Below are positions 36,051 to 37,050 of a DNA stretch of 37,050 bases, piece by piece. The stretch lies in NCBI GenBank assembly GCA_023663135.1, contig JAMPIE010000021.1, forward strand, positions 1-37,050. The letters are read 5' to 3'. The notes beneath the pieces were generated by a model. It ran no database searches and was not told where the DNA came from. It saw nothing but the letters and a program-made list of their open reading frames with translations. The position numbers and the translations under genes are program-made. Origin of the DNA: Alloprevotella sp. (GTDB taxonomy: Bacteria > Bacteroidota > Bacteroidia > Bacteroidales > Muribaculaceae). Each line of letters opens with the position of its first letter. Positions within the stretch are counted from its first letter, which is position 1.

Positions 36051-37020
36051 TATCATCATCATACTCGCCGGAAGCATGGCTTTGGGCCGCATATGGCTCC
36101 GAGTCACAGGCCACCGCCTCCGCTTGGCCGAGGCGATGTTGGGCTATGTGGTGTGGGTGATGCTCGCCGCCTTTGGCTTCAGACTTGGGACTGACCCGAC
36201 GATAATGGACTCGCTCCCCTCGCTCGGCCTGCAGGCTCTCATTCTGGGCGTGGGTTGTGCCCTTTCCTCCGGATTGGCCATGTCTGTCGTGGCTCGCCAT
36301 ATCTCGACCGGCGACGACAACACCTTGACCGACCCCGGCAAGCGCGGCGAGGGCTCAGGCTCTCCGCTGCTCAACTCGGCTATCACCCTCGCCTTCTTTG
36401 CCGGAGGGATGGTAGCCGGCCGTTTGGGGCTTCTCCCCATCGGGCAGGAGAGTGCCCAGGAGTGGGCCGGACTGCTGCTCCAGATACTAATAGCCCTCGT
36501 GGGGCTCTCCACCGGCTCTAATCCTGAGCTCACCTCCATATTTCGGCATCCCGGCGCCTCCTTTCGCGCTGCGCTCGTCACCCCCATCGTGGCCCTCGCC
36601 GCTACCCTTGCCGCCGGTGCTCTCATGGGGTTGCTCTTCCCGACGGGGCCGGCCGACAGCGCCCTCGCCGTGTCGGGCATGGGCTATTACTCCCTCTCGT
36701 CGATGATCATTTCCGACCTCCGCGCCGAGGCCATAGGCGGTCCGGCGGCCATGACCGTGGCAGCCATAGCCTTGATGTCCAATATAGTGAGGGAGATCTT
36801 CTCGCTGCTCATCCTTCCGTTGGTGGGCTCGCGCTTGGGGCTCTACGGAGCCACCGCCATGACCGGAGTCACCTCCATCGACGTCACCCTCCCTACGCTC
36901 GTCTCCGTCTTCGGAGCCCCGGCAGTGGCCGCCTCCCTCATCAACGGCATCATCCTCGAAGTGTCGACCCCCTTCACCGTCATGGCCCTCTGCTGCCTGT
37001 CTTCCCCTGGAAAAAGTTGA
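36043..37020 (+). CDS. lysO: Lysine exporter LysO family membrane protein
   Basis: The protein has 325 residues from the ATG at 36043, a better start than GTG 36037. About nine or ten membrane segments are seen. Family features include the N-terminal small unit, and in the larger C-terminal unit SGMGYYSLSSMI and TSIDVTLPTLVSVFG, close to motifs of E. coli LysO (YbjE), which exports lysine and its toxic analogue thialysine. A hydrophilic Gly/Asp-rich loop (about 88-105) joins the two units. It overlaps the helicase gene by 8 bases and is the last visible gene of the operon. Substrate assignment is from family only. Confidence 0.88.
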   Translation: MFNIIIILAGSMALGRIWLRVTGHRLRLAEAMLGYVVWVMLAAFGFRLGTDPTIMDSLPSLGLQALILGVGCALSSGLAMSVVARHISTGDDNTLTDPGKRGEGSGSPLLNSAITLAFFAGGMVAGRLGLLPIGQESAQEWAGLLLQILIALVGLSTGSNPELTSIFRHPGASFRAALVTPIVALAATLAAGALMGLLFPTGPADSALAVSGMGYYSLSSMIISDLRAEAIGGPAAMTVAAIALMSNIVREIFSLLILPLVGSRLGLYGATAMTGVTSIDVTLPTLVSVFGAPAVAASLINGIILEVSTPFTVMALCCLSSPGKS

Positions 37021-37050
37021 CTCATAACAGAGTCAAACATGATAAGATTC

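Overview
The window looks like a chromosomal segment of a gut Bacteroidales, most likely a Muribaculaceae-type (S24-7) organism. The signs are promoters of the Bacteroidetes form TTTG-N20-TAnnTTTG, few Shine-Dalgarno sites, fairly high GC, very large secreted proteins ending in a YDLQGRR...PGxYII-G-K tail, and genes that suit mucin or host-glycan feeding. No rRNA, tRNA, CRISPR array, integrase or intact transposase gene is visible. The family-level placement is an inference.

Layout. (1) 1-11865, plus strand: the 3' part of a giant modular secreted protein (at least 2510 codons visible, start outside the window), then an M60-family (enhancin/mucinase-like) metallopeptidase carrying lectin-like and discoidin-like domains. 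Strong hairpin terminators follow both. (2) 11964-14374: metA (minus) and a MOP-superfamily polysaccharide flippase (plus), divergent, with promoters between them. (3) 14481-19334: a 1617-residue secreted protein made largely of about 14 divergent InlB-B-like beta repeats. (4) 19335-20382: about 1 kb without a gene. It holds a 159-bp palindromic, MITE-like element that abuts the preceding stop codon, a displaced terminator hairpin, and a G-rich palindrome cluster bounded by 18-bp direct repeats. (5) 28452-20383, minus strand: a tightly spaced series of diacylglycerol-kinase-like lipid kinase, ychF, GH20 beta-hexosaminidase and S-type sulfatase. (6) 28508-37020, plus strand: an ArnT-like glycosyltransferase, then dnaX, a small lipoprotein, a SUI1-family factor, an AddA/RecB-like helicase-nuclease and lysO, several of them overlapping.

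How it fits together. The M60 peptidase, GH20 enzyme and sulfatase are all predicted to be exported and could jointly strip sulfated, hexosamine-rich host glycoproteins. The two giant non-enzymatic proteins carry binding-type modules and could act as adhesins or glycan-holding surface proteins. All four large proteins except the sulfatase end in a related C-terminal tail, which suggests a shared export or anchoring route. The rest is housekeeping: methionine synthesis, DNA replication and repair, translation, envelope glycan transport and amino-acid export.

The most interesting leads are the shared C-terminal tail, an unnamed AT-richer beta module that recurs in two giants and marks GC boundaries inside one reading frame, the recent 519-bp tandem duplication in the GH20 gene, and the two kinds of palindromic element at 19.3-20.2 kb.
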